Source of the DNA: an uncultured Eubacteriales bacterium | GTDB lineage: Bacteria > Bacillota > Clostridia > Oscillospirales > Oscillospiraceae | DNA length: 39,974 nt | Reading direction: 5' to 3' | Assembly (NCBI GenBank): GCA_900320465.1 | Contig: ONSQ01000009.1 | Coordinates: forward strand, 1 to 39,974 | Part shown: positions 1-9,709 of the stretch, one piece after another | Position numbering within the stretch: position 1 is the first letter of the stretch | Layout of the letters: each line of letters begins with the position of its first letter | Translations under genes and position numbers: made by a program | The notes under the pieces: generated by a model | What the model saw: the letters and a program-made list of their open reading frames with translations, nothing else | Databases searched by the model: none | What the model was told of the DNA's origin: nothing

Positions 1-98
1 ATGACGACCATCAGCAGCACCAGACCCAGGAACACCACCAGATAGCCCAGCAGGGCCGTCAGAGCGGCGTTCGGGATCGAAATGTTGACAAGATCCAT
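1..98 (-). CDS. Sodium pump decarboxylase gamma-like subunit (OadG), partial
   Basis: Only the first 32 codons lie in the window; the gene runs off the left edge. The visible peptide starts MDLVNISIPNAAL and continues into a strongly hydrophobic helix (residues about 12-32), the layout of the small OadG/MmdD-type subunit that anchors biotin-dependent Na+-pumping decarboxylases in the membrane. It begins 4 bases after the stop of the carboxyltransferase gene, so the two are one transcript. Identity is inferred from the short membrane start plus this context; another small membrane protein is possible. Confidence 0.6.
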   Translation of the reverse strand, partial: MDLVNISIPNAALTALLGYLVVFLGLVLLMVV

Positions 99-102
99 TT
101 TC

Positions 103-1485
103 TTACGCCTCCGTTATCGTGTAGCGGACGACCTTCTCTTCCTTGGCCTTGCGATCGGCAAAGAACTTTTCGGCGACCTGCGGGAAAGAGATGTAGCTCA
201 GCACGTCCTCTTCGCAGCGGGCGGTATCACCGAGCTTCTCGGCAGCCTTCTCATAGGTGTCGGTCGGCAGTGTGTCGGCGTAGCGACCCTCGACCGGCTT
301 GAGATCGCCAAGGATCTTGGCGCGGACCTCTTCGTTGATCGGCGCGGGCGTGCGGCCGTATTCGCCGCGGCAGTAGGCCTTGATCTCGGCGCCTACGTTC
401 TTGTAGCGCTCGCCGGCCAGGACGTTCTGCACCGCCTGGGTGCCGACAAGCTGGCTGGTGGGCGTGACAAGGGGAGGATAGCCCATGTCCGCGCGGACCT
501 TCGGCGTCTCGATGAGGGCTTCTTCAAACTTGTCCAGCGCGTTGAGGCTCTTGAGCTGGCTGAGCAGGTTGGAGAGCATGCCGCCGGGGATCTGGTAGGT
601 AAGGCAACGGGTGTCGGTGGTCATGGAGATGGGGTTGAGGGTGCCCTTTTCCAGGAACTCAGCACGCAGGGGCTTGAAGAAGTCAGCCATGGCGTTGATG
701 GACTTCTCGTCCAGATCGACTTCATAGCCAAATTCCTTGAGGGCGTAGTACAGCGTCTCGGTAGCGGGCTGGGAGGTGCCGCCGGAGAAGGGGGAGATAG
801 CGGTGTCGATCACATCGGCGCCGGCCTCGATGGCCTTGAGGTAAGTCATGAAAGCAAGACCCGTGGTGCAGTGGGTGTGCATGACGACAGGCAGATCCAC
901 GGCGTCCTTGATGGCGGAGACTAGATCATAGGCGGCCTTGGGGGTGAGGATACCGGCCATGTCCTTGATGCAGATGGAGCTGACGCCCATGGAGGCGAGC
1001 TCGCGGACCATCTCCACGTATTTTTCGCGGGTGTGGACCGGGCTGGTGGTGTAGGAGATCGCACCGGAAGCCATTGCGCCGGAATTGACGGCCTCTTCCA
1101 CGGCGACCTTCAGGTTGTTGACATCGTTCAGTGCGTCGAAAATACGGATGATGTCGATACCGTTGCGGACAGCGGCGCGCACGAAGCGGCGGACGATGTC
1201 GTCCGGATAGTGCTTGTAGCCCAGAATATTCTGGCCGCGCAGCAGCATCTGCAGCTTGGTGTTGGGCAGCTTCTGGCGCAGCTTGCGCAGACGCTCCCAC
1301 GGGTCCTCGCCCAGGAAACGCAGGCAGACGTCAAAGGTGGCGCCGCCCCAGCATTCCACAGAGTAGAACCCTGCTTTGTCAATCGTGTCAAGGATAGGCT
1401 CGAACTGGTCATAGCCAAGTCTGGTCGCGATCAGCGACTGGTTGGCATCGCGCAGCACGGTCTCGGTAAACTGTACTTTCTTCAT
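103..1485 (-). CDS. oadA: Oxaloacetate decarboxylase alpha / pyruvate carboxyltransferase subunit (carboxyltransferase domain only)
   Basis: A 460-residue carboxyltransferase that moves CO2 between oxaloacetate (or a related acid) and biotin in Na+-pumping decarboxylases or transcarboxylase. Visible family motifs are RDANQS near the N-terminus, the KDMAG segment (about residue 173) with the lysine that is carbamylated in this family, and MHTHCTTG (about 203-210) holding two metal-ligand histidines. The protein ends after the carboxyltransferase region without a biotinyl MKM domain, so biotin must be carried by a separate subunit outside the window. The start follows an AGGAGGAG ribosome binding site. 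The next gene (oadG-like) follows after 4 bases. The promoter carries a Rex-like palindrome, which suggests redox control. Confidence 0.9.
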   Translation of the reverse strand: MKKVQFTETVLRDANQSLIATRLGYDQFEPILDTIDKAGFYSVECWGGATFDVCLRFLGEDPWERLRKLRQKLPNTKLQMLLRGQNILGYKHYPDDIVRRFVRAAVRNGIDIIRIFDALNDVNNLKVAVEEAVNSGAMASGAISYTTSPVHTREKYVEMVRELASMGVSSICIKDMAGILTPKAAYDLVSAIKDAVDLPVVMHTHCTTGLAFMTYLKAIEAGADVIDTAISPFSGGTSQPATETLYYALKEFGYEVDLDEKSINAMADFFKPLRAEFLEKGTLNPISMTTDTRCLTYQIPGGMLSNLLSQLKSLNALDKFEEALIETPKVRADMGYPPLVTPTSQLVGTQAVQNVLAGERYKNVGAEIKAYCRGEYGRTPAPINEEVRAKILGDLKPVEGRYADTLPTDTYEKAAEKLGDTARCEEDVLSYISFPQVAEKFFADRKAKEEKVVRYTITEA

Positions 1486-1530
1486 TGCTCCTCCTCTGAT
1501 TCATAAGGATATTCGGGTTTGAAAGTGTGC

Positions 1531-1548
1531 TTGTTATCATTATAACAA
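1531..1548. promoter_or_regulatory. 18-bp palindrome over the oadA -10, Rex-like operator
   Basis: TTGTTAT-CATT-ATAACAA is a perfect 7-4-7 inverted repeat. Rex, the NADH/NAD+ sensing repressor of Firmicutes, binds TTGTTAA-N4-TTAACAA in Clostridia; this site keeps the spacing and differs by one base per half. It covers the oadA -10, where a repressor would block initiation. The assignment to Rex is inference. Confidence 0.5.
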
Positions 1549-1571
1549 ATCACAAAAATAAATCCAGTCAA
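1539..1571 (-). promoter_or_regulatory. Likely oadA promoter
   Basis: On the minus strand a perfect TATAAT (-10, 1539-1544) lies about 55 bases before the oadA start. The nearest -35-like hexamer is TTGACT (1566-1571), but the spacer is 21 bases, longer than usual, so the -35 element may be weak or activator-assisted. The -10 is embedded in the inverted repeat at 1531-1548. Confidence 0.5.
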
Positions 1572-1663
1572 ACTTTCCTTTTTTTATTATCTCACAATTA
1601 GATCGGCGAATTGGAAGAGAAACGACTCTCGTTCTTGTACATTTTGCTATATCTTTGAAACAG

Positions 1664-1694
1664 AAAAACCCCGCGGAACGATTGTTCCGCGGGG
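1664..1694 (-). terminator. Intrinsic terminator of the NlpC/P60 gene
   Basis: Read on the minus strand: an 11-bp perfect stem CCCCGCGGAAC / GTTCCGCGGGG with a 4-base loop, followed by TTTTT. It lies just downstream of the wall hydrolase stop at 1713. Confidence 0.9.
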
Positions 1695-1712
1695 GAGTGG
1701 AGTGCAAGACCG

Positions 1713-3203
1713 CTACACAAGGCGGCGGGCGGTAAATCCGCGGGTGTCATAGTATCCGCTGAGTTCGGAAATGATGACGCCGGTCGTGTAAGTCGAAGCG
1801 TGGATGAACTTGTTGTTGCCGATATAAATACCCACGTGTCCGACATAGCTGCCGCCGGAATAAAAGCACAGCAGATCGCCGGGCTGCAGGGCGCTGTTGT
1901 CCACATGGACACCGTCCTGGGTCTGGTCGTCGGCCACACGGTGCAGGCTGATGCCGAAGTGTCCGTACACATAGGTCGTGAAGCCGGAGCAGTCAAAGCC
2001 GTCGGGCGTGGTGCCGCCCCAGACATAGGGCGAGCCCTCATACTGCAGCGCGTACTGCACGATCTGTTTGCCAAGCTCGCTGGCGTTGGGATCGTCGGCG
2101 ATCACATTGACAGCGCCTTCAGCCACATACTGGGAGTACACATAGCCGGCCTGAGAGTTGATCACGACGGCGGTCCATTCGCCGGAGCGTCCGGTGATGG
2201 TCAGCACCGTGCCGTAATTGAGCTCGTCGAGGATATCGTCGCGGGTGGAGGGACCGCTGCGGAAGCGGACCGTGTTGCCGGTGATGTATCCCGCGGTGCC
2301 GGTGTCTTGAACAGGCTCAGGTGTGGGCTCGGGCGCAGGTTCGGGGGTGGCGGAGGGCAGCTGGGGAATATCGCCGCCGTCGGATACCACGTAAGAGCTG
2401 TACACAAACCCCTCGCGGCCGTTGATGGTCACGGCGCACCAGCCGTCGATGGTGCCGGTGATAGTGAGCTGTGTGCCGTCGTTATAGGTATCCAGAATCG
2501 AATAGTTGCTGGAAGGCCCGGTGCGGAAATTGACGTAGTCGCCGCGGATATGGCCTGTCACGCCGCCGCTGCTCTGCGGGGTGGGGGTGGGCTCGGGAGC
2601 CGGCTCGGGGGTGGGCTCCGGCGTGGGGGCGGGAGTCACATCCACCGGGGCGGGCGCGGCGTTTTCACTGAGCGTCACATAGTCGGCGTACATATAACCG
2701 CTCTGGCCGCCGACAGTGATGGCGTACCAGCTGTCGGAAGTGCCCGTGACAGTCACGCTGGTGCCGCTGTTATACTCGCCCAGAATGGAGTGATCCATAC
2801 TGGGGCCGCTGCGCAGACGGACATACATGGCGTTGACCGTGCCGGAGTAGCTGCTGCTCTGCTGGGGAGCGGGCGTTTCGGCGGGAGCTTCCGGCTGTGC
2901 AGAGGGCTGCGGGGGAGCGGCGGTCTCGGCGGGAGAAGAATCCGAGATCCTGAGATAGGTTGCGTAGATAAATCCGGAATGCCCGTCGTATGTAACACCG
3001 TACCACTCACTGTCCGAACGGTCGGTGACCGTGACGACAGTGCCCCGGGGGAGGCAATCGTACACCGAATAGTCTGTGCCCGGACCGGTACGGAAATTCA
3101 CCTCGTTTCCGGTGACTTCCGCGCTTTCCGCGGAAACGGAAGCGGTCAGCAGCATACAGAACAGTGCAGCGAATGCCAGGGTTCTCAAGACATACTTTCG
3201 CAT
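1713..3203 (-). CDS. Secreted cell-wall hydrolase: four SH3b repeats plus NlpC/P60 domain
   Basis: A 496-residue exported peptidoglycan hydrolase. A signal peptide (residues 1-25, basic start, hydrophobic core, end near VSAESA) is followed by four SH3b-type repeats (about 28-90, 117-180, 217-280, 303-362), each with the xVNFRTGPGT-like signature, joined by proline-rich PEPTPEP linkers. The C-terminal NlpC/P60 peptidase (about 378-496) shows the catalytic cysteine in DGFDCSGF (about residue 404) and the histidine in VGHVGIYI (about 455). Such enzymes cut D-Glu/iso-Gln to diamino-acid bonds in stem peptides. It lies 27 bases after the small conserved gene at 3231-3512 and probably shares its promoter. 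An AAAGGAA ribosome binding site precedes the ATG, and a strong terminator follows the gene. Confidence 0.93.
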   Translation of the reverse strand: MRKYVLRTLAFAALFCMLLTASVSAESAEVTGNEVNFRTGPGTDYSVYDCLPRGTVVTVTDRSDSEWYGVTYDGHSGFIYATYLRISDSSPAETAAPPQPSAQPEAPAETPAPQQSSSYSGTVNAMYVRLRSGPSMDHSILGEYNSGTSVTVTGTSDSWYAITVGGQSGYMYADYVTLSENAAPAPVDVTPAPTPEPTPEPAPEPTPTPQSSGGVTGHIRGDYVNFRTGPSSNYSILDTYNDGTQLTITGTIDGWCAVTINGREGFVYSSYVVSDGGDIPQLPSATPEPAPEPTPEPVQDTGTAGYITGNTVRFRSGPSTRDDILDELNYGTVLTITGRSGEWTAVVINSQAGYVYSQYVAEGAVNVIADDPNASELGKQIVQYALQYEGSPYVWGGTTPDGFDCSGFTTYVYGHFGISLHRVADDQTQDGVHVDNSALQPGDLLCFYSGGSYVGHVGIYIGNNKFIHASTYTTGVIISELSGYYDTRGFTARRLV

Positions 3204-3230
3204 CTTTCTGTATAATTCCTTTATAAAGAT

Positions 3231-3512
3231 TTACCTGGAGGCCAGCGCCCTTTCCAGCCACACGGCCGCCACGTCGATGGCGTCGTACAGGCTGTCCTTC
3301 TCGCTCTTTTTCACGACGCGGTCGCGGGATTTGATGGACGGGTCGGTCAGCTGGAGCTGAACCGATACCTTGCTGGCAACGTCCAGATCCTTGACCTTCT
3401 TGGTGTCGAGAATCTGAATCATGGCGATGTACTTGTCGGCAAAGCTGCCGTAGTAGATGATGTTGTCCTTCCTCTGGAGAGGGTGTCCCTTATACTCCAA
3501 TTTTGCTGCCAA
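3231..3512 (-). CDS. Conserved small protein of Clostridia, unknown function (TTG start)
   Basis: A 93-residue soluble protein starting MAAKLEYKGHPLQRKDNIIYYG. I choose the TTG at 3512 because a strong GGAGGTG ribosome binding site sits 6 bases before it and a consensus promoter (3540-3568) lies just upstream; a longer reading frame to 3662 would start upstream of that promoter. The sequence is mixed beta (YYGSFADKYIAMIQIL) with a charged middle and a C-terminal helix (about 72-92). It resembles small proteins found widely in Oscillospiraceae, but I know no assigned function. It is followed after 27 bases by the NlpC/P60 hydrolase, so a role near the envelope is possible but not shown. Confidence 0.8.
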   Translation of the reverse strand: MAAKLEYKGHPLQRKDNIIYYGSFADKYIAMIQILDTKKVKDLDVASKVSVQLQLTDPSIKSRDRVVKKSEKDSLYDAIDVAAVWLERALASR

Positions 3513-3539
3513 TGATAGCACCTCCAGTTTTGTAATCGA

Positions 3540-3568
3540 AATGTAACACAAAGACAGGAATCTGTCAA
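3540..3568 (-). promoter_or_regulatory. Sigma-A promoter of the small protein / NlpC operon
   Basis: On the minus strand: TTGACA (3563-3568), a 17-base spacer, then TACATT (3540-3545), 27 bases before the TTG start at 3512. Confidence 0.75.
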
Positions 3569-3599
3569 CAAGAATATTATGGTAAACTACACGCAGGCG

Positions 3600-3622
3600 G
3601 CGGAAAAGCGGGGCTTTTCCGC
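3600..3622. repeat. Perfect inverted repeat downstream of the PBP gene
   Basis: GCGGAAAAGC and GCTTTTCCGC form a 10-bp perfect stem with a 3-base GGG loop. A run of seven A follows on the plus strand, so neither strand has a T-run after the stem and it is not a standard terminator. It could still slow polymerase or protect the 3' end of the PBP transcript. Confidence 0.5.
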
Positions 3623-3682
3623 AAAAAAACAGAGGGAAAGCGGCCTTCTGACCAAAATGCATGCCGGGGGAGGGGGGGAAGG

Positions 3683-5845
3683 CTAATCGGCGCCTTCCCC
3701 TTCTGCCTCGGCTGCTGCCGCTTCCGCGGCGGCCTCGGCAGCCATGGCCTCTTCCTCTGCCCGGATCTGTTCCTCCAGCGCGGGGTGCAGATCGCCGAAC
3801 AGATAGCTGTCCCCGCCGATATACGGCCAGGGGAACGAGCGGTATTCCAGACCCGCGTGTACGCGCAGCATGATATCATGCCAGATGCGCGCGGCGGGGT
3901 TGTTCCAGACGTTGATCGTCTCGGGAATGTCATAACCGGTCCATACGGCGGCCACGTAGTAGGGCGTGCAGCCCACGAACCAGCGGTCCTTGTTCTCGCC
4001 GGAGGTACCGGTCTTGCCGGCCACGGGCATGCTGCCGAGATACGCAGCGCCGCCGGTGCCGGATTCCACCGCGTTCTGCATCATGTAAGTCATGATATAG
4101 GCGGTGTTGGGCTTGAAGGCCACAATGGTGCGCGGCGTATTGTCAATGACGATGTTGCCGTTGGAGTCGGTGATGCGGGTGTAGGTGCGCGAGTAGGTGA
4201 AGATACCGTCGTTGACGAAGGCCGAATATGCCTGTGCCATTTCGCGCACGGTGATGCCGTTGGTCAGCTGGCCCAGCGCCATGGGGGCGTAGGAGGCGTC
4301 GTCGGGCACGAGGCTCGTCACGCCCAGACGGTCCCGCAGGAAATTGTAGCTGGTCTCGGGCCCCAGCTTGTCGACGATCTGGGCGGCGACGGTGTTCAGC
4401 GAAAGGGTCAGCGCGTCATAGATCGTGATGATGCCGTAGTTCTCCCAGCTGTCGTTGTGGGGGTACCAGCTGGTGCCGGACAGATACATATCCTCCGAGT
4501 CGTTGACCAGCGTGTTGGGCGTGAGCCCCAGCAGCTCCACCGCGGGGCCGTAGACCGACAGCGGCTTGATGGAGGAGCCGGGCGGACGCTGGGAGCCGGT
4601 GGCTCTGTTGAGCGGGAAGTTCTGGGTCTTCTGGCCGACGCCGCCGCTCAGCGCTTTGATCTCGCCGGTATAGGGGTCCATGATGACGATGGCGCTTTGC
4701 AGCTGCTTGTCGGTGCCGTAGGTCTGCGGGATGTTGTCGATGTTTTCGTAGACGTTGTCCACGTAGGCCTGGATCGTCTCGTCCAGACAGCAGAAGATCT
4801 GGTAGCCGCCGTTGTACACCAGGTGGCGCGCAGCCTCCTTGCTGATGCCCTTCTGGGTCATCAGGTCCTCGGTCACGTCGGCAATGACGACCTCTTCATA
4901 ATAGCTGTAAATATCCTGAGTATAGACGGTGTTCTCGCGGTAGACGAAGTTCAGCGGTTCCTCAACAGCGGCGCGATACTCCTCATAGTTGATGAAGTTC
5001 TGCTCGTACATCTCGTGGAGGATCGTCTCCTGCCGCTTTTTATTGGCGGCCGGGTCGTAGAACGGGTCATACTGAGTGGGCTTGTTGGTGATGCCGACGA
5101 TGGCGGCACATTCGGCCAGACTCAGATCCGAGACGTTTTTGCCGAAGTAAGTCTGCGCTGCGGTCTGAACGCCCCAGCAGCCCTCGCCGAAGTACACGGC
5201 GTTGAGATACCATTCGATGATCTCACGCTTGTCGTATTTCTTCTCCAGCTCCAGCGCACCGAAGATCTCGGAGAGCTTGCGCTGTACCGTGACCTCGTTC
5301 CTGCCGGTCAGATTTTTGATCAGCTGCTGGGTGATGGTGGAACCGCCGTAGGTGTCCGACATGCGGGCGAACATCTCTACAAAAGCGCCGGCGGTGCGGT
5401 ACCAGTCCACGCCTTTATGCTCGTAAAAGCGCTTGTCCTCAATGGCCACCAGGGCCTTTTCCATGTACCAGGGGATCTTGTCATAATCCACCCAGATGCG
5501 CTTTTCGGTGCCGGTGAGGGTGCACAGCTCTTTCCAGCCGCCGGTGGAATCGGTATACCAGATCGTGCTGGATTCGCTGAGCTGATAGTCCTCCAGCGAA
5601 ATATCCAGCGTCGAGGTCAGACAGCTTTTGACGTAGTAGGCGAAAATGCAGCTGAAAATGAGACCCGTCAGCACAAATACCAGCAGGACCGAGCCGATCA
5701 GCTTCAGCACGCTCGAGAGCGTCACCGAGACCGTATCGATCGTCAGGTCGGCTGCCCGCGCGGCCACCTCGGCGGTATCGATCCGCTTGAGACCGCGGAT
5801 CACCTCAAGTGCGCGGCCCTTGCGCTTTTTCTTCTTGTCATCCAT
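3683..5845 (-). CDS. Class A penicillin-binding protein (bifunctional glycosyltransferase/transpeptidase, PBP1A type)
   Basis: A 720-residue peptidoglycan synthase. A basic cytoplasmic start (DDKKKKRKGR) and one membrane helix (about 48-72) lead to a GT51 glycosyltransferase domain (about 100-300) with the catalytic ALVAIEDKRFYEHKG motif and GGSTITQQLIKNL. The transpeptidase domain (about 385-660) has all three penicillin-binding motifs: SSIK in RPPGSSIKPL (about 422, acyl-enzyme serine), SLN, and KTGTSG (about 610). The tail is an unusual acidic alanine/glutamate-rich stretch (about 685-720), probably a flexible extracellular extension. The start is preceded by GGGAGGTG. It stands alone, with a TGn-extended -10 upstream. 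A GC-rich hairpin overlaps the stop codon but lacks a T-run, so termination here is unclear. Confidence 0.95.
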   Translation of the reverse strand: MDDKKKKRKGRALEVIRGLKRIDTAEVAARAADLTIDTVSVTLSSVLKLIGSVLLVFVLTGLIFSCIFAYYVKSCLTSTLDISLEDYQLSESSTIWYTDSTGGWKELCTLTGTEKRIWVDYDKIPWYMEKALVAIEDKRFYEHKGVDWYRTAGAFVEMFARMSDTYGGSTITQQLIKNLTGRNEVTVQRKLSEIFGALELEKKYDKREIIEWYLNAVYFGEGCWGVQTAAQTYFGKNVSDLSLAECAAIVGITNKPTQYDPFYDPAANKKRQETILHEMYEQNFINYEEYRAAVEEPLNFVYRENTVYTQDIYSYYEEVVIADVTEDLMTQKGISKEAARHLVYNGGYQIFCCLDETIQAYVDNVYENIDNIPQTYGTDKQLQSAIVIMDPYTGEIKALSGGVGQKTQNFPLNRATGSQRPPGSSIKPLSVYGPAVELLGLTPNTLVNDSEDMYLSGTSWYPHNDSWENYGIITIYDALTLSLNTVAAQIVDKLGPETSYNFLRDRLGVTSLVPDDASYAPMALGQLTNGITVREMAQAYSAFVNDGIFTYSRTYTRITDSNGNIVIDNTPRTIVAFKPNTAYIMTYMMQNAVESGTGGAAYLGSMPVAGKTGTSGENKDRWFVGCTPYYVAAVWTGYDIPETINVWNNPAARIWHDIMLRVHAGLEYRSFPWPYIGGDSYLFGDLHPALEEQIRAEEEAMAAEAAAEAAAAEAEGEGAD

Positions 5846-5913
5846 CTATAGAGAACACCTCCCAGGGGAGCAGACAAAGGCAAAACAGAATACTCCATCT
5901 TATCTAAAGCCGT

Positions 5914-5922
5914 ATTATAGCA
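5914..5922 (-). promoter_or_regulatory. Extended -10 promoter of the PBP gene
   Basis: The minus strand reads TGCTATAAT (5914-5922), a perfect -10 with a TGn extension, 70 bases before the PBP start. No good -35 is visible, as is common for extended -10 promoters. Confidence 0.6.
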
Positions 5923-5980
5923 CAGCTTTGCAAAGAAAGGTAGCGATTTTATGAATTTTTAAGAGAGCGACTGTCTTCGG

Positions 5981-6009
5981 CCGACTTTTTGCGCCATCGC
6001 GCATATAAT
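5981..6009 (+). promoter_or_regulatory. Probable promoter of the BofC-like gene
   Basis: CCGACT (5981-5986), a 17-base spacer and a perfect TATAAT (6004-6009), about 50 bases before the start at 6062. The -35 matches only half the consensus. Confidence 0.5.
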
Positions 6010-6061
6010 TTTACCCGTTTTGCGGAATACTTCATACAGAAAAACCGGAAAAGGAGAAGCG

Positions 6062-6400
6062 ATGATGGGAATCAAGCTGAGAGCCGTTCTGCTCGCGCTG
6101 GTGGGGCTGCTGGCCGGTCTGTCTGTCCACGCGGCGGCCGCCACTGTGCGTCGGACGGAGGACGCACTGCCCAAAGAGATCTGGGCGGAATACCATGCCA
6201 AGGGCGCCCGCGCGGCCTATGTTGTCAAGGCGCAGGACGGACTGGTGGCCGTATACCGCAGCGGTGCGCGCAGCGCCGAAAAACTGACGGATATCGAGAC
6301 GGCCGTCCTGCGGCGCTCTGACCGGGCCATGCTGGAGAGGGGCATTCCCGCAGAGAATATCGGAGAGGTGCTGCAGCTGCTGGAGGATCTGGGCTCGTGA
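6062..6400 (+). CDS. Exported protein with BofC C-terminal-like domain
   Basis: A 112-residue protein with an N-terminal signal or anchor helix (residues about 5-24, ending HAAAA) and a C-terminal domain of about 60 residues (AAYVVKAQDGLVAVYRSG, then a helical ERGIPAENIGEVLQLLEDLG end) typical of the BofC_C family common in clostridial spore formers. In Bacillus, BofC is an intermembrane-space inhibitor of the SpoIVB protease in the sigma-K checkpoint; these shorter clostridial proteins share only the C-terminal domain and their role is unknown. The start ATG at 6062 follows AAGGAG by 5 bases; a second ATG immediately after could also be used. It has its own promoter and is separated from the DUF1292 gene by another. 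Confidence 0.7.
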   Translation: MMGIKLRAVLLALVGLLAGLSVHAAAATVRRTEDALPKEIWAEYHAKGARAAYVVKAQDGLVAVYRSGARSAEKLTDIETAVLRRSDRAMLERGIPAENIGEVLQLLEDLGS

Positions 6401-6413
6401 GTCATAAAAGCTG

Positions 6414-6442
6414 TTGATTTCTCTGGGAAAATGCGGTATGAT
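6414..6442 (+). promoter_or_regulatory. Sigma-A promoter of the DUF1292 gene
   Basis: TTGATT (6414-6419), a 17-base spacer and TATGAT (6437-6442), 29 bases before the start at 6472. Confidence 0.7.
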
Positions 6443-6471
6443 AGAGACACAAAACAAGTGGAGGAACCGAT

Positions 6472-6768
6472 ATGAGCAACGAATACGGCGGCGATCTGAT
6501 CACCATGACCGACGAGAACGGCGAAGAGTTTACGCTGGAGCTGGTCGAGACCATCGATTACAACGGCAAAACCTACACCGCGTTCCTGCCGGCCGACATC
6601 GACGAGAATGATCCGGATTACGGTCTGGTGCTGCTGTGCAATTCTCAGGACGAGAATGGCGAAGAGGTGTTCGACACCATCGACGACGACGCGGAGCTGG
6701 AGGATGTGTACAACCAGTTCATGCGCATTCTCTTCGACGACGAGGAAGAAGACGGCGAGGCGGAATAA
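6472..6768 (+). CDS. DUF1292 family acidic protein (YrzB-like)
   Basis: A 98-residue very acidic soluble protein. The segments DLITMTDENGEEFTLELVET, YNGKTYTAFLPAD and the LLCNSQDENGEEVFDTIDDD stretch match the all-beta DUF1292 fold seen in B. subtilis YrzB, followed by a helix (VYNQFMRILF) and a poly-acidic tail. The function is unknown across the family; in many Firmicutes it sits with the YrrK/YqgF Holliday-junction resolvase and alaS, neither of which is here. A GGAGG ribosome binding site and its own promoter support the start. The 6S-like RNA begins about 40 bases after the stop. Confidence 0.85.
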   Translation: MSNEYGGDLITMTDENGEEFTLELVETIDYNGKTYTAFLPADIDENDPDYGLVLLCNSQDENGEEVFDTIDDDAELEDVYNQFMRILFDDEEEDGEAE

Positions 6769-6810
6769 TCCGCGCCGGACAGTCATAGGATTGTCATAAG
6801 AAAAGAATCA

Positions 6811-7017
6811 TATTCCTGCTGTGCGCGTGTTGTTTTCTTCTGAAACAGTACGGCCCATTAAACCCACATCTCTCATAAGGGATGCCGAAATGAGTCTGCG
6901 GATTGCAGGCCTCCCGGCCGCTTGCGGCTGGATGTTGGAAGCAGCGAAACAGAACTAAGGCGACCCACCTGCCCATTCGTGCAGGTTATAATTGGGCCGG
7001 CACGGCATAAGCGGGAT
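6811..7017 (+). ncRNA. ssrS: 6S RNA (RNA polymerase-binding regulatory RNA)
   Basis: A non-coding segment of about 207 bases with nested long-range pairing typical of 6S RNA. The ends pair ATTCC with GGGAT and TGCTGTGC (6817-6824) with GCACGGCA (7000-7007); inside, CGGCCCA pairs with TGGGCCG (about 6851 and 6993); further hairpins are TGTTT/AAACA, CATCTCT/AGGGATG (loop CATA) and CCTGC/GCAGG. The single-stranded AAACCCAC and GGCGACCCACCTG stretches and the GAAGCAGCGAAACAGAAC segment match what I recall of clostridial 6S RNAs. 6S RNA binds housekeeping RNA polymerase by imitating an open promoter. An intrinsic terminator follows at once. No clear promoter is visible. A covariance search was not run; SRP RNA was considered and fits less well. 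Confidence 0.78.
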
Positions 7018-7018
7018 G

Positions 7019-7052
7019 CTCCCGCAGCGAAAGCTGCGGGAGTTTTTATTTT
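7019..7052 (+). terminator. Terminator of the 6S RNA
   Basis: CTCCCGCAGC-GAAA-GCTGCGGGAG, a perfect 10-bp stem with a GNRA tetraloop, followed by TTTTTATTTT. Confidence 0.95.
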
Positions 7053-7107
7053 GCTGATTACCCCATGAATAATATTATGTAAACCTAAATGAAGCTTCTT
7101 TCCGATG

Positions 7108-7142
7108 CAAAAAAGCCCCGGAGAGGGGAGAACCTCTCCGGG
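7108..7142 (-). terminator. Terminator of gdhA
   Basis: Minus strand: CCCCGGAGAGG, 6-base loop, CCTCTCCGGGG, then a C and TTTTTT. Perfect 11-bp stem, 55 bases after the gdhA stop. Confidence 0.93.
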
Positions 7143-7197
7143 GTATGCTGGGACCAGTAAGGAGTAAAAGCGTTGTGCAAAGCGCTTTTCTTCGGAA

Positions 7198-9676
<2,479 letters not shown>

Positions 9677-9677
9677 C

Positions 9678-9709
9678 AAAAAGACGGCGGGTGATCCCCG
9701 CCGTCTTTT
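9678..9709. terminator. Bidirectional terminator between galM and the XRE regulator
   Basis: GACGGCGGG and CCCGCCGTC form a 9-bp stem flanked by AAAAA on the left and TTTT on the right, so it can end transcription from both convergent genes. Confidence 0.9.

Noticed and set aside
3600-3622. Hairpin downstream of the PBP gene as an intrinsic terminator
   Set aside because: The T-run lies before the stem on the minus strand and an A-run follows it on the plus strand, so neither orientation fits an intrinsic terminator.
6811-7017. SRP RNA or a T-box in the gap before gdhA
   Set aside because: The GGAAGCAGC segment recalls SRP RNA, but the SRP apical loop and its GGUCAGG context are missing, and the nested end-to-end pairing fits 6S RNA better. 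A T-box would need its conserved AGGGTGG-like sequence and a synthetase gene downstream.
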